A stretch of DNA of 64,000 bases, taken from Pyxicephalus adspersus (taxonomy: Eukaryota > Chordata > Amphibia > Anura > Pyxicephalidae). The notes beneath the pieces are model-generated. The model worked only from the letters and a program-made list of their open reading frames with translations. It made no database searches and had not been told where the DNA came from. Of this stretch, positions 11,822 through 23,565 are shown piece after piece. The stretch is taken from NCBI RefSeq assembly GCF_032062135.1, contig NC_092862.1, positions 99,422,713 to 99,486,712 of the forward strand. The letters run 5' to 3'. Position 1 is the stretch's first letter, and the number at the start of each line of letters is the position of its first letter. A program made the position numbers and the translations under genes.

Positions 11822-12047
11822 AGGCCCTAAATTTACTAAAGCTTTCCAAGTCTGGAGAAAATATATTTTCATCAGTGAAGCTGGGTGATCCAGCAACCCT
11901 GGCATAGACATGATCCAGAACTGAAAACATTTGCTAACAAACAGCTAATGACGTTTAGGAAATCCATTCCAGGTTTGCTGGATCACCCAGGTTCACTGAT
12001 AAAAATGTATCCTCTCCAGCCTTGGATAGCTTTCATAACTCACGGCC
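11822..12047. mobile_element. foldback element, subfamily A
   Basis: A ~226-bp imperfect palindrome. The left arm runs from AGGCCCTAAATTTACTAAAG through GAAGCTGGGTGATCCAGCAA. The right arm is its inverse and includes TTTGCTGGATCACCCAGGTT and CTCTCCAGCCTTGGATAGCT. The centre separates the arms with 'catttgctaacaaacagctaatg'. The same design recurs at 18407, 44475, 53630 and 62787. No coding capacity. It is a MITE or foldback transposon whose superfamily is unclear because no consistent target duplication is visible. Confidence 0.8.
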
Positions 12048-12615
12048 AAAGAAAAGCAGAAAGTTTGGGTAGTCATTAGGAATGAATAGCAAACAACTCT
12101 ATTAACGAGTGTTGGTAGCACAATGCTATAACACAACACACTAGTTGTAACAAGCTCTAACAGCTTTGAAACACATGCTGTATGATTACTTTAGAAGGCT
12201 GTTAAGATTTTGTTGAGGAATGTAATGGACACAAGTGGACACAAGTTCACTTGAAGGTTTATTCAGCCATATTGCCTTATTGCAGATGTAAGTGGTTATG
12301 TGTCTACTGTGTTTTGGAGTCTATAACAGTTAGAGGACATTCCAAACAATAAGTAAAATTCCTGTGACAGTTTGTATGTTCTTTGATTTGTATCTGTGAA
12401 ATGCTGTGAGCCAATCAATGAAGTTGGAAAAAAGATTTGTAAGTTCTTTCCAATTTAGATTGTAGTATTGCAACTTTTTTAACAGGTTTAAAAGTTAATA
12501 TTTATTTTTTCGAATATATATAACATATAACATTTATAATGAAAAAAACAATGGCATGCCATATAACTATTGCACACACTTCTTGATACAGCATTTCATC
12601 ATTGCAGTATTATTA
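12048..12615. other. unique AT-rich DNA, nothing recognised
   Basis: No gene or repeat is recognised. The octamer-like word 'ggacacaagt' is directly duplicated at about 12227-12247, too short to interpret. Confidence 0.4.
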
Positions 12616-12623
12616 GTATGGAC

Positions 12624-12848
12624 CAGCCATTCCCAACCATGGTTCCTCCGGAGCTAGCTAGGGGTTCCATGAACTATGGCTGATTGACCTCCTTTGATGA
12701 TGACATAGTTCTGGGACTTACACTACTTTGTAGACTTTGTAGGCTTTTTTCCCCCACTGTCCCGTAACATATTGGCTTCAGCAGGATTTTAAGCAACCTA
12801 ATGCCTATTTAAAGCATTTACTAGGGGTTAAAAAGTTGAGAAAGGCTG
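12624..12848. mobile_element. hAT-type MITE (CAGCC ends)
   Basis: A 225-bp element starting CAGCCATTCCCAACCATGGT and ending GTTGAGAAAGGCTG. The ends are inverted repeats of the common vertebrate hAT form CAGNNTTTCYCAAC. Flanking 8-mers GTATGGAC (12616-12623) and ATATGGAG (12849-12856) match at six of eight positions, supporting an 8-bp hAT target duplication. No transposase is present. Confidence 0.8.
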
Positions 12849-13027
12849 ATATGGAGAATAAAGAACTTTAATTTTACAAATAACTAAAACATATATGAAA
12901 ATAATTCCTATAGATGATTGGTTCTTCCCCTAATGATACAAAGTATTCTGCTTAATTTTCTGCTTCATTTGATTAGGTAATAGCCTAATAACAGTATTAA
13001 TATATTATTGTGATTTAAAGTGGTCTA

Positions 13028-13177
13028 GTCACAATAGATTTAAAACAAAAATAAAGACAGCATGTACAGATTGCATATACTTACCTATCCTATGACCCTT
13101 AGGTTTAACACTCTGCCATGTTGGCTACTACAGATATCTGACATCTCTGGATTTATGAATACAGGTTTGTTTTCTTT
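13028..13177. repeat. ~150-bp duplicated segment, copy B
   Basis: The second copy of the segment at 9222-9371, same orientation and about 3.8 kb away. Similarity stops after TGAATACAGGTTTGTTTT. Both copies contain AATAAAGACAGCATGTACAG and GACCCTTAGGTTTAACACTC. Confidence 0.8.
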
Positions 13178-15630
13178 CATACTGTGCTTGTACAAACCCA
13201 GTGTGGGGCGGAAGGAGCAATGATTCAACGCAATCAGAAATTCTGGCTACCTGTAGTGACAAAGGATCCGTATCCCAATAGAGTTTTAACACCAGGGCCA
13301 CTGGAAAGGCAAACATATGGCAGCTTGATCTTCATTACTAGCTGGATTTATGTAACTTTTGACCCTGTACTGAGAGGTTCACATCATTTTAAAACGGGAA
13401 GTTTTCCTGAAAAGAACAGGCTATGAATCCAGCTTAAGTAAAAAGCAATAAAATATGTTCTGGAAACGTTGGGACTAAGGAGCAGAAAAAAAGACAAAAT
13501 TAACTGTCATACACTAACTTTTATTGGACTTCTAGCAAATACAAATTTTTCTGACTTTACAACAAGCATTATACAGAAGGGTGATTTCTATGGTTATGGC
13601 TGCAGTAAGGAATCACATTCCAAAAGGAACACCTTGATGTGCGACTGTTATTTGAGCTAATGTTCACATTCTCATTGCAGCCGAGTCGTTGTTCTTACCC
13701 TACATGTCAAAATTTTAATTACATCCATTGTGAGTTTTCAAGGGCAAAAACGCTCTCATTTGTAGACAGAAGAAAAACAGATTTCCTGCTTTTACTATGG
13801 AACTTCAGTGCCAGAGCAAATGGATCTTCTGAAAATGCACTGCCTGGGTTATTTGTTTGTAGCAAATATGGAATGACTGATACCTTTGTTTGCATTCGCT
13901 CTTTTCATAGCACAGCAAAGATGTTGGCAATCGCAACAGCAAACACAACTTGAGGAGAAAATACACAATCGTTAAATAGCAGGCAATCAGAATTATCTGC
14001 AAAATATGCCTTGCAAAGAGGAATCTTTATTTACTCTGATTTTGCAGCAGTAAAGTAAAACACCTGCAAAGCATCTGGCTTTAATCCAGGCTGCATCTGC
14101 TACTGATTTAGGAGTTTAGATTAGATTTGCTAGAATTATGAAACCTTGTCAGTTATAAACACAAGTCTACCAAAGATAAATTTGTGTTTGCAATAATTGG
14201 AATGTATTTAAATACTGATATTAGACATCAGTTGGACATTGGCAAACAGTAAAAGATTTAAATTACGCCCTGCAGGTGCATGATCATACGCACTTAAATA
14301 TACCAACCCAGGATAATGTTGGATTTTATCAACACAAGTTTTAAATCAACCTAAAGTTTAGTGTGCACAACCTAATCATGTCTACAGGGCCTAGAAAAAA
14401 TGTAATATTAATGTGTTAGGTAAGGTGAGGGGGATAGGTGTTCAAAAACCCAATATTGAGAGCATAAGATTTTCTATTTATTTCCTAGTGTGATTGGATA
14501 CTTAAAAGGAACTAGGGGTTAAACATTGAATTCTGGATGTTATTTGTCATTTTAAATGACTTACAAATAAAGAACCCATGGGATAATATTTCCCATTAAA
14601 GCAAGGTCCCAACCTAAAGGTACCAGCACCTTCGCCACCCAAGGTACCAGATTTCTGGAATAGGAGAAAGGTTGTGTGCACTGTTTATGATTAGCTTATG
14701 TTTAGTAGATTAATATTATTGTTTTCTTCTCTTTGTAAATCTTTTTTTGCTGCAACATAGAATGATAGGTTGTAATGATAGCTCATTTTCCAAAAAAAGA
14801 GCTATCATTAGAAAAGATACTGTACTAAAACCCCCCAGGGAACATTCACTATTGGAGGAATAGAAAAGAATATGTAAATTGGTCACCCTGTGATAATCCC
14901 TGAAGCTGACTATTATAATAACAATGTAGTGTATGCCTATTTTCTTTGCAGACAACTACATTACAATCCCCGTTCTATTATGTTTTTGACAACTGATCCT
15001 GTTTATGATTTATTATTATTATTGCTGTTCTTTCATATATGTTATATGGTCTAGTTACCATATAATTATCCCCAGGGTTTAAAATCAGGTTCTCTGCTGC
15101 GCTCTCACCTGCACAGACTTTTATTTGATTTGGAGAGGAGTGTCTTGTTTTTTTTCTTGTATCTATTTCATTTGTGCCTTAATTGAACTTCATTATGATG
15201 TCCTTGCATATCTTTAGAAAATAACTTCAGTTGCTATATGTAACACAATATTAAAACTGACATATTTCATCAATTATTTTATTTTTTATATATTTGTTGT
15301 TCATTGGAAACAAGAAACAAAGGATTTAAAACTATCCATTTGTTGCCTAGGTTTACATAGATAAAATGGGTTGGGGCATCATTTGTAGGTCAATTAAGAA
15401 TTATCTAATCAACATTGGTAAATGTTGGGGCAGCTTAGTATGGCCTACAATGCTATGTATGATTAAATCTGGAAAATTCATCACTTTTTTTCTTCTTTTA
15501 TTATGTCTGTGAAGTCTTATTTTAAGGGTAGAGTCTTGGGATTTCTGTATTGTCTTTTTAGTTGGATTGTAGATCTACATTTTTTTCTTTTATTTTGTGA
15601 ATACTTTATTGTGCATTATCTGGGTGTGGG
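13178..15630. other. unique AT-rich DNA with one small hairpin
   Basis: No exon is recognised. Open frames at 13184-13426 and 13639-13953 have no motif and no clear splice sites. A perfect 11-bp inverted repeat, AATGATAGCTC (14774-14784) with GAGCTATCATT (14799-14809), could form a small hairpin. A short (TTA)n tract lies near 15010-15022. Confidence 0.4.
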
Positions 15631-15836
15631 TTAAAGCAGAACAAAACCCATGAGTACTATCCTTATTCCAACACAGGATAGATGATTTTCTTTATATCTT
15701 GATTGGCTGTTCTGGGATGATGTAACCCCTGCACAGTAGCTCAGCAAAATTTGGTGGGCAGTGATCAGGCAGGTAAGAACATTTAATTTAGAAGGGACAT
15801 TGTCTGGGACTTTAGTTCAACTTTATTGTTAAAGTG
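15631..15836. mobile_element. possible short TTAAAG-ended MITE
   Basis: It begins TTAAAGCAGAACAAAACCC and ends with an approximate inverse, TTTAGTTCAACTTTATTG. Terminal similarity to the 6445 and 52545 elements suggests a related non-autonomous family with a different interior. The boundaries are imperfect. Confidence 0.4.
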
Positions 15837-15974
15837 TATATAGTCATCATGTCTCTTTGTATAGAGCAAAGTTTATTCCCTGAAAATCTAAAAATTTGTA
15901 ATAACTTTCCTGATGCAGGCTGACAAAATGTGTGTGCTTCTTTCATTGGATGTTGGAATGCCTATCTTTTAGAC

Positions 15975-16300
15975 CAGTGTTTCTCAATTTAAAATTTATA
16001 TGTATAGGGACATTGGGCCGGGTTTATCATGGGGGAACCTTTGAAATTCCTTTCAAGACATCAAGGAACTAGCTAGCATTACTATATCCACTGCTCACGA
16101 TACATTAGAGTGATGGTCACTAAGGAGAATGTCTCCTACATTGATGGCCATTGGGAAGAATGTCACCCTTACAGATAGTCAAAAAAATTGGTGTCCCAAT
16201 TGGTGTCACTAAACCATTGGTGTCACTAAAACTGACCTGACAGTTAAAAATTGATCACTACTCAAAGACCCCCTTGCAACCTCTGGAAGCACACCAGACT
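15975..16300. mobile_element. hAT-like fragment (CAGTGTTTCTCAA end)
   Basis: The left end CAGTGTTTCTCAATTT is an hAT-type terminus. Interior words such as 'gccattgggaagaatgtcac', 'cttacagata' and 'aacctctgga' are shared with 21217-21400 and 36492-36725, so these three are one family. The right end is decayed and its limit is approximate. Confidence 0.6.
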
Positions 16301-18406
16301 TAGTAGTCCAATGGCCCACTGAAGAAGCACACTTTTTTTTGCCAGTGTTGGCCAATAATCATTTTTATATCCTTTTTGTATTAGGTTTTATTCATACCAT
16401 TATTGGGTTTGATTCATACCATTTAACAAAGTGGAGTGATCTGCATGTGTTCTTAATACGCAGCCTTCCCCACTGGTAGGTGCAATAGACTTGTATGGAT
16501 GCTAATAGCTCAGTCTATATGAGTTCTCAGCAAAGCTTGTCCTTGGTTTTTGAAGCATTGTACTGAAATAACTAGAAAAAAAATGGAGCACAGTGCCTGT
16601 TATCATCAACACTGCAGTCTCCATATACTTCTAATGCTTCATCAGCAGCCTTTTCTGCCCACAACCCCTCAGGAGACAGCAGCAGGGTGCTACAGACACA
16701 GAACGTGTCCTCAATGTGCATCTGCATCCAGCACACCTGTTTGTACTTAGCCTTACATTTGTGCACTTATTGCTATTTTATACGCGCTATTACAGAAAAT
16801 TTCCCAATTTAGCCTATGTGCTAGCTGAACAGAAGACAGTGCAATTTGGGTCACATCTCTAGAACTAGCTTGTGTAAATAAATATTGCTTCTTTGGCAGT
16901 TCTAAAAGCTTCAAAGTTGCTGACATTAAATTTTAATAAAGTATTTTAATAGCAAGTATAGTTATGAGCACTACATAGTGCACTTTGATAACTGTATCTG
17001 GTACACTAACTTTGCTAATAAAAATGGATAGTTTGTAGCATTCATCTTAGATAAACTTTTCAATGATGCTAAGATCAGCAGAAAATTCAGACATTATTTT
17101 CAGATGATTTGAGACAAATTGATTAAAAGCCCATTTTGCCTTGGAAGCTTGGTCAGAGTACCTTTAACAATGTCATTGAATTTTCTGAAGTCTCTACATA
17201 TAACAGATGTAAAAAAGTTACTTATAAAAGTAACACCATCAAATGTTGTTTTAAAATGATTTCATTATGCGGTGCTAATAATTAAAAAAGTGAGTGGTAC
17301 ATAGTAACAATAAAAGACTTGCATTGAGGCATTAGAGATAGATGCACCTTTGTGCAATTATTATGTTTATTATTTGGCAGTTATTTTATTGTAGATGGGG
17401 GCCCTAAGGTTGTTGATTTTTATAACCCTACACTTTAAAGGTGACTTAAAGTGGACCAGTTACCAAAAATTTGACTTTATTTTAAAAGGTAGATTTTATA
17501 AAAGGTAGAAAATGTAGGAGAAATGAAGATTTCAGGACTGTGTTTGGTTCTAAATAAAAGGAAATGCAGATAGCTGATTTATTTTTTATTTAGGGACAAA
17601 AAGGTATAGTAGTCTACTTTATTTTGTAAGATGAACCAGCACATGCTGTAGCCTGTATTTCAAAAAAATCAGCAAAAGTCTTTGCTGGGACTTGTTCTAT
17701 CTCATTTATTACAACTAGATACCAGGTTTTCTAGTTCCAAATCAGGATAAAGAAGGGAGATTTCCGATTCGGTGCTATGATAATTGCATACTATTGCGTT
17801 TTATAAATAAAGTCATAAATGTTTTTAGTGTAGGAAGAAAATTGAGGTTCACAAAAATGCTCAGCATATATCCATATCTCATTTAGACGAGTTTTGTTTG
17901 TTTGTGGTGTCATATCAGGTAATTTGAGACAGACATGAGAAGGCTATAATTTTACATATTCATAAACATGAATATACCTGCATGTGATAATGTCTTGCAG
18001 GTGTTTGCATAATAATATATGGTTATTTTGCTATAATGTAACAATGTTACGCATCACTGCAGACATAGACAATTACATCTTTAATTATCTATGTAAAACA
18101 ACTTTATTGTGAGCATACAATAAAATTATATTTCATTAAAAATATTGACAAATGATGTGTTGAAATTTTTTGACCTAAACATATTTTAAAAATACAAACT
18201 TGTTTGATTTGGAAAAAAGTGTAAAACAAATGTTAGAGAACAGAAAGTGTATCATGGGTATTAGAGTGGCTTAAAGGAGCGCTTATGGGCCATACTTTGA
18301 TGGAGAAAACCTGCACACCAAAACTGTGGAAATCCTATTAATATTTACGGCACTAATTTACATCTATTCTCTACAGATTATGAGTTAATGCAAATATGCA
18401 TATATA
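16301..18406. other. unique AT-rich DNA, nothing recognised
   Basis: No gene is recognised. The open frames at 16550-16750 (+) and 16572-16766 (-) overlap and carry no family motif. TTAAAGTGGACC at 17445-17456 resembles a MITE terminus, but no partner end was found. Confidence 0.4.
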
Positions 18407-18630
18407 GGGCCTCATTTATATAAGTTTTCCAAGATGGGAGAAGACAGACTACCATGGAAGAACCTGGATCATCCAAAAAACCTGGAAAAGATTTTGTAAG
18501 AATCATTTGTTCTGAAATGGCAGATGCTTTAAATTCTGTACTAAATAAATTTCTGATTTGCTGGATCACCCAGGTTCTCCCATGATAGACTATCTTCTCC
18601 AGTCTTGGAGAGCTTTAATAAATCATGCCC
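18407..18630. mobile_element. foldback element, subfamily B
   Basis: A ~224-bp imperfect palindrome that starts GGGCCTCATTTATATAAG and ends GAGCTTTAATAAATCATGCC. It shares ends with subfamily A, but the subterminal sequence differs: 'agacagactaccatggaagaacc' on the left and its inverse, 'gttctcccatgatagactatctt', on the right. The centre has TTTGCTGGATCACCCAGG-like text. No coding potential. Confidence 0.8.
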
Positions 18631-19156
18631 AATATTTAAATCTATCCTAAGGGATAGCTGTCCTTTTTTGTACAGTTTTCCTTTAAACATTTTTTTCCCA
18701 AACACTTCCACCTAGCATTATGCTTATCCTTCATCCTTGTCCCTTAAATTTTCACCCATTCTTCAAAAAATTCCAGCTCCTCACTGTGAAAGCATAGTAT
18801 ATGGAAAGACCGTTTATTATTCATTCTAAACATAAACAGCTTTTCCAAAGAAATTATGAAGACATTATGCATAAAAAAAAAGCTGGGAAAATTTAAAGGG
18901 GCTTTGTGGCACACTAAGATCTTGGAGAAGCAGATATAAAAAATAGGTTTAGGGCAAAGATCTGCGATAAACAAGAGGGAACTAAAATGATCCTATTTAT
19001 GAAAATAGATTGCACATAGTAAGACAGAATATAGCTCTGTTACCTGTAATAGGACAAAGGTATGACTTTCAAAAACATGGTAGGATAACATGGAGATTGT
19101 TTTATTACGAGTGTAGAATGTTCACCTAGGGGAAATGAAAATTCACATTTTAGTAA
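18631..19156. other. unique AT-rich DNA, nothing recognised
   Basis: No gene or repeat is recognised. The minus-strand opening 18744-18974 has no identifiable motif. Confidence 0.4.
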
Positions 19157-19278
19157 CTGGCCCAATTATGTCCAAGTAAATTTAAAAAAGGATTTTTGCT
19201 AGCATGCGTGAAAAACTAAAGTCAGCAAAGCTTCATTTACTAATGGAACTGCCTATGCTCCTTTAGTAAATAAACCTT
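19157..19278. mobile_element. partial MITE related to 40400-40637
   Basis: The right-hand words 'catttactaatggaac', 'gcctatgctcctttagtaaa' and 'taaacctta' match the right end of the palindromic MITE at 40400-40637 ('actttactaaatgaacag', 'cctaagctccttcagtaaat'). The left end is eroded. Confidence 0.45.
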
Positions 19279-19509
19279 ACAAAGTTTGGTAAAATGTCTC
19301 AATCTGCATACATACATATAATAATTAAGTTCTCATTATATTCAGCTTTATCAAAATAATAATATTGTTATACATAGAATTGGCTTCAGTCTATAGTAAT
19401 GTTTTCACATGTTTATTAGTAGCTAAAGATGTCCAGATGGTCTTATCAATTACCAATTCCGATCACTGGATGAAAACAGTTAACACATAAATAGTGAAAA
19501 AACTTATTT

Positions 19510-19955
19510 AATTAAGCTCTCCAAGACTTGAAAGTTTCCTGGTGTGCCAGATCATTCAGGTACAGCATGGTGGCTCAGTGGTTAGCATTCTGGCCTTTGC
19601 AGCGCTAGAACCCGGGTTTGAATCTTGGCTAGGACACTATCTTCATGGAGTTTTTATGTTCTACCCGTGTCTGCGTGGGTTTTCTCCGCTTACTCCGGTT
19701 TCCCCTCCACGTTCCAAAAACATGCAGTTAGGTTAATTGGCTTCCCCCAAAATTGACCTTAGACTGTTATAAAGACATTAGATTGTGAGCTCATTTGAGG
19801 GACAGCTAGTGACATGAATATGGACTTTGTACAGTGCTGCATGATATGTAGTACATTAATAATGTTTATTATTAATAATAATAATATTAATAATAATAAT
19901 AATAATAAAAAAAAAATAGTCAATCTTCTCCAGTCTTGGAGAGGTTTATTATATA
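19510..19955. mobile_element. foldback element split by a SINE
   Basis: The left piece (about 19510-19562) reads TTAAGCTCTCCAAGACTTG and runs into 'ccagatcattcagg', like a foldback left arm. The right piece (about 19918-19955), AGTCAATCTTCTCCAGTCTT then 'ggagaggttta', is the right terminus. The SINE at 19563-19917 lies between them. Much of the middle of the foldback element is absent, so insertion was preceded or followed by a deletion. Confidence 0.65.
19563..19917 (+). mobile_element. tRNA-headed SINE with L2-like tail
   Basis: The head contains a pol III A-box-like sequence, TGGCTCAGTGGTTAG (about 19571-19585), and a B-box-like GGGTTTGAATC (19614-19624), as in tRNA-derived SINEs. The body has 'ttctacccgtgtctgcgtgg' and 'ctccggtttcccctcc', a core found in many fish and amphibian SINEs of the V-SINE type. 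The tail TTAGATTGTGAGCTCATTTG and TGTACAGTGCTGCATGATAT resembles the L2 3' end, and it finishes in (TAA)n and poly(A). This layout suggests mobilisation by L2 machinery. Name by resemblance only. Confidence 0.8.
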
Positions 19956-21216
19956 TGGCTCTATGTTTCTTTTTCGTGGAGAGACTTCTTGCATTAGTTT
20001 GTGTTAGGCCCTTTTTCACAATATATAAAAAAATTTAAAGTACCAGCAAAACCTTGTATGTGTTTGATGAATGTATTGTGTTTGATTTATTAATGTAAAA
20101 AAAACACTGAAACTACAGAAAATAGGGTCTAAGACAACTTTTCAGTTTTACTGCATCTGGCATGCTGGAGAAATGATGAGCTGTAAAAAATGAACTTTAA
20201 TGCTTGAATTTATTCAAAGAAAAATGTGTAAATACCATATGACAATAATGCTGACAGGGTGAGCAATGACTCAGACTTGGTAGACAGAGCCGTTATTCAT
20301 CTTTGATGCTCACACCTATGACTAATGAAATCCTATTTAGTGTTGTCAAGGAGCTGTCACCATTTTTGTTCAGTCCCTTTACTTACTTAAGCTGCACAAT
20401 TATTAGGGGATCACATGGTTATATTAGATATATAATTTATCTTTTAAAGCCTGCCAGATGTCATAAGTGAAAACTTTTGGTTATTATATCATTTAATGAA
20501 GTGCCAGTGCATAAATATTAAAATAAATAATTGGAGCTTTTTGAATATTACCTGTTAAAATTATTACTGACATACAAAATATTGTGTAGCATTTTAAATT
20601 ATAATTTAAATTATTATTTTTTTATACTATATGAAATGTAATTTTGGTGCAGCTAGTTTCTGACTAATTTTTAAAGTGTGATACAATTTGTAATAATAGG
20701 CTATTGATTTTTTTCAATATATGTAAAAGTAAAAAAAACAATTCTTTAAAATTTATGATAAATATTAAAAAACACTCTAATATTTGAAATCACAAGCTAA
20801 CTACAAAGAATTACACTTTGCAGTACAGTGGAATTAAACTGCAGCACTGATGTCAAACAACACTACTACATATGTGGCTCTGTGTTTGTAATATGAACCT
20901 ATTTTTTAATGCCAATTAATTTTGCCCAGCCTAGCCCATCACATGACCTTCCATGGTGCTTACTATAGAAGTAAAAACTGTTGCTTCCCCACTTCAGTTT
21001 GAGACCTCCACCCACTAATCTTGTCTGTCTTTTTCCAGTCCTTTTTTAAATATACCTATGTGACTCCTTTAGGAAACTTGAAGACCATGCTAATGAACCC
21101 AATGAGAAATGCCCATGTCCCCAGACATCAATGTAGACACCTTAAAAAGAACCCTATTTTAGGACCTAATGCAGATTTAGCTGTGCATTTTGGACATTTA
21201 AAGGGTCACTCGCTAG
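19956..21216. other. unique AT-rich DNA; possible conserved segment near 20.3 kb
   Basis: No exon is recognised. The stretch 20260-20440 has balanced composition and no repeat signature ('gatgctcacacctatgac', 'gctgcacaattattaggg'). It resembles vertebrate conserved non-coding DNA in texture only. The rest is AT-rich. Confidence 0.3.
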
Positions 21217-21400
21217 CAGCTTTTCTCAAACATTTTATCATGGGGAAACACTAAAAAATTATCAGGTCTTCAGGGAACCCCTTCTTTACCTATTACTATA
21301 TCAACAGCTTACATTAGTGTGGGGCTCAATAGGAAAAATGCCTCCTACATTGTTGGCCAGTGGGAAGAATGTCACTCTTACAGATAGCCAAAAAACGTGT
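21217..21400. mobile_element. hAT-like fragment, same family as 15975 and 36492
   Basis: The left end CAGCTTTTCTCAAACATTTT is followed by 'cagggaacccc', 'tcctacattgttggccagtg' and 'gggaagaatgtcactcttac'. These are shared with the copy at 15975-16300. The right terminus is missing. Confidence 0.6.
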
Positions 21401-21639
21401 TGCACATACAATTTGGTACTTTATATAAAGGGGTTGTCTGCCCTTTTTATATAAAGTAAAAATTTTGAGTATATGTCAGTTTGTAAACAATGTAGACTTG
21501 TAGTAAGTAACAGGCTGCCAATGTCTTTTAAATATGGCAGTTTCTCGACTTTTAGGGTGATTATGTAGTTCGCTTTTTTTTTGACTCACAGAAGCAGAAC
21601 TTCTGATTTAACTTTAATGTAACTTAAAGCATGCTTTGT

Positions 21640-22110
21640 TCAGATAAGGGACACAAACAGTGTGGGAATCTTCCTGTCAGTGTGGGATCCCCGGGTACTA
21701 GAAATTAAATGAGGACAAGACTCCCCATTCATCACCTCCAGTGCTCTGTGATTGGCTGAGGAAAGGTAAACCCTGATCAAGCGTCATCAGGATTTTACTT
21801 TCCCCAGCCAATCACAGAGCACTAGAGGTGAATGAATGGGGAGGCCTGTTCCCATTTAGCCTCTAGTGCCCGGGGATCCCATGGGACTCCTGTGTTCTTG
21901 GATAGAGAATCTCTATCCAAGAACACATACTATAGTTACGCTAGGGCTGCAAGAGCTCTGCTACCCTGAGTGCTCTTGCAGTTCTACACAGTCCTGAAAA
22001 AAAAACGCGAATTTTCCCCCAATGACTTTATTAATGTTTGAATTCGAACAATATCCCCCTATTAGATTGAATAGCGGTTGAATCGAATAGTGAGATATTG
22101 GACCAACAGT
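21640..22110. mobile_element. inverted-repeat-rich MITE-like block
   Basis: A GC-richer block with three nested structures. Arms of ~95 bp at 21683-21777 and 21786-21881 pair at high identity across an 8-nt spacer; they include GTGCTCTGTGATTGGCTG and its inverse. A perfect 18-bp hairpin follows at 21891-21927. Then comes a TTCGAA-containing AT-rich part with smaller inverted words. No coding. The outer limits and target duplication could not be fixed, so the superfamily is unknown. Confidence 0.6.
21891..21927. repeat. perfect 18-bp hairpin with a 1-nt loop
   Basis: 21891-21908 reads TGTGTTCTTGGATAGAGA and 21910-21927 reads TCTCTATCCAAGAACACA. They are exact reverse complements separated by one A. 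It lies inside the larger inverted-repeat block. Confidence 0.95.
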
Positions 22111-23565
22111 ACTGATAGTACATTTTAGTAGTGTATTTTGTAAAGTACCTCTATAGCAGTAAATTCTAGCATATTTTTCTGATATATACTATTCGGGCAG
22201 CCAATGGGGTCTTTACAGTTGCTGACTCCCTCAGTTACTAGTGTATTATATTAAAATTTTACTATGACTTAGACAAATGAAAGAGTGAACTATTTCCTCG
22301 GGAAGTGTATCATTTATAAACTCTTGAAGCTGACAAATACCAACACACCATTTCAAATTATGAAGAAGAATTACTATGTTTTAAAAAAGATAAATAGGAT
22401 CAGGTCAAACAGGACTATAAAGAGCACTGGGTGTATAGCTGGCTCCAGGGAACACACTAACAAGACCATAAGCTTTCATTGAATAGACTTTTTTGCAGAT
22501 GCATTGAATTGATTTTTCCCCCAGCTTAGCATCTCTGTGTAATTCCGGCTTCTCATGCATTCAGTCTGTCTTATATCATTCTATACACAAAGTAGCTGTA
22601 AGGAAGAACATGTAGAAAGATAGAAATGGTCATTCATGGTCTAGTGACCCAAAAGGTTTTTTATCTTCCTAATCTTCCAAATAATTGTCTTTATGCAGCT
22701 CTGGACCATCGTGTCTAAACTACTCTAAACTATAGGCAATTTAGGAAATACAGTGTGCAGTACTGATGAAAAGATGACTATGTAGACACTACAGTGAAAC
22801 AAAATATTTTGTAAAATTAAAATTGTTTCAAAGTAAGCTGGCCAAGATGTTGAGGGCTACAGTAGAGTAAAATATGTTAGGTGCCTTGCAGCTTAAAGTT
22901 TATATAAATTAGATCAAATATTTATTCTTGGATATTGTTTTTGATACACAGTACTTTAGAAAATTAAATATATTACGGTTAGGGTTTAGCTTAGTGGTTT
23001 GCATTGTAATGCCACTTAATGGAACACAATCTGTACAATGAGCATAGCAACATGTGTAGCACTCCCATAACAACAATCTGAACATTAAAGTGGATCTCCA
23101 AGCAAACAGCTAAAAGAACTGTTGATTTCGACTGCTTTAGATGCATAAGGAATGTATTTTAGCTTTGCCATGCTACACAGATGGGCAATTGGTATTAGTG
23201 TACCAGTTTTACAACCTCATGTGTGTCATGAGCATGACCTGTCTGCTCAGTGAAGCATGAATATGTAGTATGATAATGCTATTTCACTGTTTAATAAGCA
23301 GGCAGGTGACCCGGGAGGATGCATTGCCAGTGGTTGATAGTGGTGGTCTCATAATACCAACTGTGGTTGATTTTGACTATGATAACTTTTCCAACCTCAT
23401 TTTGGAACTCCAAAGTTTAGCAATCAGATTTAGGATATCATTGTTTGGCGGCAGGTCTGGCTGAGCACAAATACACCTGTCTTTGACCAGTATAGTAAGC
23501 CACCTGACAATGACAGGTGTCATTGTCTGGTTACTAGTTTGGATAAACTGGCATTAAAGGATATA
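22111..23565. other. unique AT-rich DNA, nothing recognised
   Basis: No gene is recognised. ATTAAAGTGGATCTCC near 23085 resembles a TTAAAG-type MITE end, but no matching end was found. Confidence 0.4.

Noticed and set aside
19563..19640. Functional tRNA gene
   Set aside because: A and B boxes are present, but the sequence continues into a SINE body and an L2-like tail, and the A-to-B region does not form a proper tRNA with matching acceptor stem.
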